A stretch of DNA of 7,550 bases from positions 1-7,550 of the forward strand of contig JAESQE010000277.1 in NCBI GenBank assembly GCA_016765335.1, in the 5' to 3' direction. A model generated the notes under the pieces. It had not been told where the DNA came from. It saw nothing but the letters and a program-made list of their open reading frames with translations, and ran no database searches. Numbering within the stretch: the first letter of the stretch is position 1; each line of letters begins with the position of its first letter. Shown here in pieces: positions 5,723-7,550 of this stretch. Position numbers and translations under genes: made by a program. The stretch is from Planctomycetaceae bacterium (GTDB taxonomy: Bacteria; Planctomycetota; Planctomycetia; Planctomycetales; Planctomycetaceae).

Positions 5723-6877
5723 ATGAGCAAAAAGCAAAGCTGGCTACGCAAAATGTTGTTGGCGGTGCCGTTATTGTTTGCGATGTTCTGTTTTTGGCAG
5801 GCGTTGCCGGATCATGTGACCAGTCTCCAAACTGCTCAGGCGATTCCAGAAAGCGTTTCTCCTGAAACTCAACGTCAGCTGGTCACCAAACGTATTGATC
5901 AGATGCAGCCAGCCGATTGGGGGTTGGCAAGCAATCCAACGGGTGAGGAGGACTTGGAATTTGGTCGCATTGTTGAACCCGATGCCTGGCGATTGCTTCA
6001 GTTGGAAGCTCCCAAGGACGATGGTTCGATCTCAGAAATTCAGATGCTACGTCCGCTGTGGTGGCTCGAAGACCAATGGCACGTTCATCTGGAAAACAAG
6101 GAGCTGTCAGCTGAGGAGCATCCGTTTGATCTTCAAAAGCTGATTACAGAATCAATCTATATTTCGGTTCCCGAATGTGGAATCGATGGCTGGGCCAAAG
6201 TACTGGACATTGACAAATGCCCACAAATATCGCCACGCCCCGGCCCAGAATTCCAACTCGTCACCGCAACGTTCAAACATCACGCCAAACAAATTCTCGA
6301 TGTTTACATCGCCGGCGAAAGCGATTCAATCGGCACCACGCCCAACCACCCGTTCTGGTCCGAAGACAAACAACAATTCATCCGAGCAGACGAACTACAA
6401 CCAGGAGAACAACTACAAAAAGCAGACGGCACAATCACCACCGTCACCAACGTAGTGCCGCGAGCCGGTGCCAACACTGTCTACAACCTAGAAGTCCAAC
6501 TAAATCATACTTACCATGTTGGCAAAACCGGCGTCTTGGTGCATAATGGCACGCCGTGCTTTGCAGGCTTAGCACGTAGTGGAGAGCCTGTTGTTTTAAT
6601 AGGCCGAAGCATGGATCGTGTTAATCGTGCGGCGGGGATACTGAGAAAAAAAGGACTTAAAGTACAAACATGGGATACTAACTTCGAAAAACTTGCTAAC
6701 CCCTTAGAAGCAAACCGTTCTTGGCTTCGATATTGGGCAATTAACAAAAATGCCAAAGTGATTGATATTGGAGGTGTAAAAGGCATAGGGAACGGTGATT
6801 TTTATGGCATGGAATTGAGAAGCGTCTACAAAAACTGGGATATTCCAACTCCAATTCGATGGAATACAGGATTTTAA
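5723..6877 (+). CDS. Membrane-anchored HINT polymorphic toxin, second tip (toxin 2)
   Basis: 384 residues. It starts almost directly with the leader: SKKQSWLRK, then a hydrophobic helix (MLLAVPLLFAMFCFWQAL, 11-28) and AQA (38-40). It lacks the 46-residue extension of toxin 1. The HINT region (about 50-275) has MLRPLWWLE (108-116), an insert of roughly 24 residues relative to toxin 1, VPECGIDGWAKV (149-160), TPNHPFWS (206-213, T206 and H209), VYNLEVQLNHTYHVG and VLVHN (271-275), with H274-N275 as expected cleavage site. As in toxin 1 the first-block Cys is absent. The tip (276-384) differs from that of toxin 1. It has VVLIGRSMDRVNRAAGILRK, then NRSWLRYW, a strand AKVIDIGG and FYGMELRSVY. This resembles, from memory, a tip found in many polymorphic toxins, with no activity I can name. 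The ATG follows an in-frame stop at 5711-5713 and has no clear Shine-Dalgarno. The next gene starts after one base. Confidence 0.8.
   Translation: MSKKQSWLRKMLLAVPLLFAMFCFWQALPDHVTSLQTAQAIPESVSPETQRQLVTKRIDQMQPADWGLASNPTGEEDLEFGRIVEPDAWRLLQLEAPKDDGSISEIQMLRPLWWLEDQWHVHLENKELSAEEHPFDLQKLITESIYISVPECGIDGWAKVLDIDKCPQISPRPGPEFQLVTATFKHHAKQILDVYIAGESDSIGTTPNHPFWSEDKQQFIRADELQPGEQLQKADGTITTVTNVVPRAGANTVYNLEVQLNHTYHVGKTGVLVHNGTPCFAGLARSGEPVVLIGRSMDRVNRAAGILRKKGLKVQTWDTNFEKLANPLEANRSWLRYWAINKNAKVIDIGGVKGIGNGDFYGMELRSVYKNWDIPTPIRWNTGF
5741..5842 (+). repeat. Toxin leader direct repeat, copy 2
   Basis: Second copy of 4237-4338 at an offset of exactly 1504 bases, with six substitutions and no gaps. At least three of the six changes are synonymous third-position changes. 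Confidence 0.88.
6548..6874 (+). other. Toxin 2 tip: uncharacterised domain with Rossmann-like start
   Basis: Codes for residues 276-384, after the HINT Asn275. It begins with a strand-Gly-helix-strand pattern (VVLIGRS...KGLKVQTWD) and later has AKVIDIGG and FYGMEL with a conserved-looking Glu in a helix. The DNA is more AT-rich than the A/C-rich HINT part just upstream, in keeping with separate ancestry. No activity is assigned. Confidence 0.45.
6868..6871 (+). promoter_or_regulatory. Immunity 2 ribosome binding site inside the toxin 2 coding end
   Basis: AGGA lies within the Thr-Gly-Phe codons at the end of toxin 2, seven bases before the ATG at 6879. The two genes are separated by one base, so translation is probably coupled. 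Confidence 0.6.
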
Positions 6878-6878
6878 A

Positions 6879-7463
6879 ATGAGTACAAAATGGGAAAGCC
6901 TGACAGAGGAATTCAGGGCTGCTGTTATAAGCAGTTTTGATTTCCTGATTGCCGAGTATGATTACACCCCCCTGAAGGAAGTAGACGAAAGCCCAGACAT
7001 TGGAGCCCGGAGTATTGTTTATGCCTCATATGGTTCCTGCAAGTATGGAATGGTGGTTGAGCTATTAATTGACTTTGAAAACTTTTTCATATGTGTCATT
7101 TTGTGTGATTCTCCAAAAGGAAATATTGAACAATTACCGACAGGGGGACGCAAACGGTGGAAGCAGGTCATTCAATTGGGATCGCTTATTGAATACCGAA
7201 CAGGTGATGAAAATATTGCTTATCCTGTCCTCCCACATGTAAGCACTTTAAGTGGACGTGAAAATATGCGCCGCAGGAAAATACGAATTGACAAAACATA
7301 CAACGATATCACAGCTGTCGTTCATGAACAGGCTGAACTGTTAAAACAATTTGGCAGTAATGTATTAAAAGGTGATAAGTCAGAATTTCCAGCAGTAGAG
7401 GAGTTCTTTTTACAAAAGAACGACATGATATCAATCGATGGCGGCATATGGTATAGACCTTAA
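6879..7463 (+). CDS. Candidate immunity protein for toxin 2
   Basis: 194 residues, soluble, without signal peptide or membrane segment. The N-terminal helix carries EEFRAAVISSFDFLIAEYDY (10-29). Strands typical of small immunity proteins follow (ARSIVYASYG, YGMVVELLIDFENFFICVIL), then a Gly/Arg/Lys-rich loop, a central basic stretch (ENMRRRKIRIDK) and a helix HEQAELLKQFGSNVLKG. It ends IDGGIWYRP. It starts one base after toxin 2 and uses a Shine-Dalgarno embedded in the toxin gene, the tight spacing expected for a toxin-immunity pair. I do not recognise the family, and it shows no clear likeness to the immunity candidate of cassette 1, in keeping with the different toxin tips. The cognate relation is inference from position. 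Confidence 0.68.
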   Translation: MSTKWESLTEEFRAAVISSFDFLIAEYDYTPLKEVDESPDIGARSIVYASYGSCKYGMVVELLIDFENFFICVILCDSPKGNIEQLPTGGRKRWKQVIQLGSLIEYRTGDENIAYPVLPHVSTLSGRENMRRRKIRIDKTYNDITAVVHEQAELLKQFGSNVLKGDKSEFPAVEEFFLQKNDMISIDGGIWYRP

Positions 7464-7550
7464 GGCCGCGGACGCGGAAAGTAAATCACGGGGTACAAAA
7501 CCTTGATCCAGCAGACAGAAGTCCCTCGTCACGACCCCGAACCACCCGTT
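7464..7550. repeat. Non-coding end, possible interspersed repeat
   Basis: After the last stop the sequence becomes GC-rich and begins with CCGC-GGAC-GCGG (7467-7478), a small inverted repeat. No start codon with a ribosome site or convincing protein is visible on either strand. The text (GCGGAAAGTAAATCACGGGG and on) reminds me of intergenic repeats in planctomycetes, but this window holds one copy only and I cannot confirm it. Confidence 0.28.

Noticed and set aside
6177..6546. Two plus-strand frames rich in Thr, Asn, Arg and His inside toxin 2
   Set aside because: They are open only because the HINT DNA is A/C-rich; the toxin frame there carries the HINT motifs.
1..7550. CRISPR array, tRNA or rRNA genes
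   Set aside because: No regularly spaced repeats and no tRNA-like or rRNA-like sequence seen on either strand.

Overview
The window looks like a planctomycete accessory region (Gimesia/Rubinisphaera-like is my best guess). The reasons are the style of the HINT-domain toxins, a GC-rich hairpin repeat in front of an amino-acid permease, and moderate GC content. This is an inference from sequence style; no rRNA or marker gene is present.

Layout: (1) Bases 1-152, minus strand, are the first 50 codons of an APC-type amino-acid permease. (2) Bases 193-230 are a short intergenic stretch with a perfect GC hairpin that resembles an interspersed REP-like unit. (3) Bases 231-2779 are a complete, apparently intact IS21-family insertion sequence of about 2.55 kb. 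It has 35-bp terminal inverted repeats (34/35 matching), internal end repeats, and istA-istB on the minus strand. (4) Bases 2782-2970 are the 3' stub of a reading frame whose 5' part is absent beside the IS. (5) Bases 3041-4062 hold three small, tightly packed plus-strand genes that I read as orphan immunity-type genes. (6) Bases 4102-5633 are cassette 1: a membrane-anchored HINT toxin with a papain-like C-terminal tip, followed by a candidate immunity gene. (7) Bases 5723-7463 are cassette 2: a second toxin with the same leader and HINT framework but an unrelated tip, followed by a different candidate immunity gene. (8) Bases 7464-7550 are non-coding and may be another interspersed repeat.

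How the genes work together (inference): the two large proteins share a basic-hydrophobic leader that is about 94% identical at DNA level. This is followed by a HINT-like region ending in V-L-V-H-N and then a variable C-terminal domain of about 100 residues. This is the polymorphic-toxin design, in which autoproteolysis after the terminal Asn would free the tip and the next gene protects the producer. Both HINT regions lack the usual N-terminal Cys block, so only C-terminal cleavage is expected. Each toxin stop lies 1-11 bp from the next gene, which has its own Shine-Dalgarno sequence. The stub and the small genes upstream look like the debris of older cassettes, with the IS21 element at their edge. 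The shared leader DNA gives a substrate for recombination that would swap or duplicate tips.
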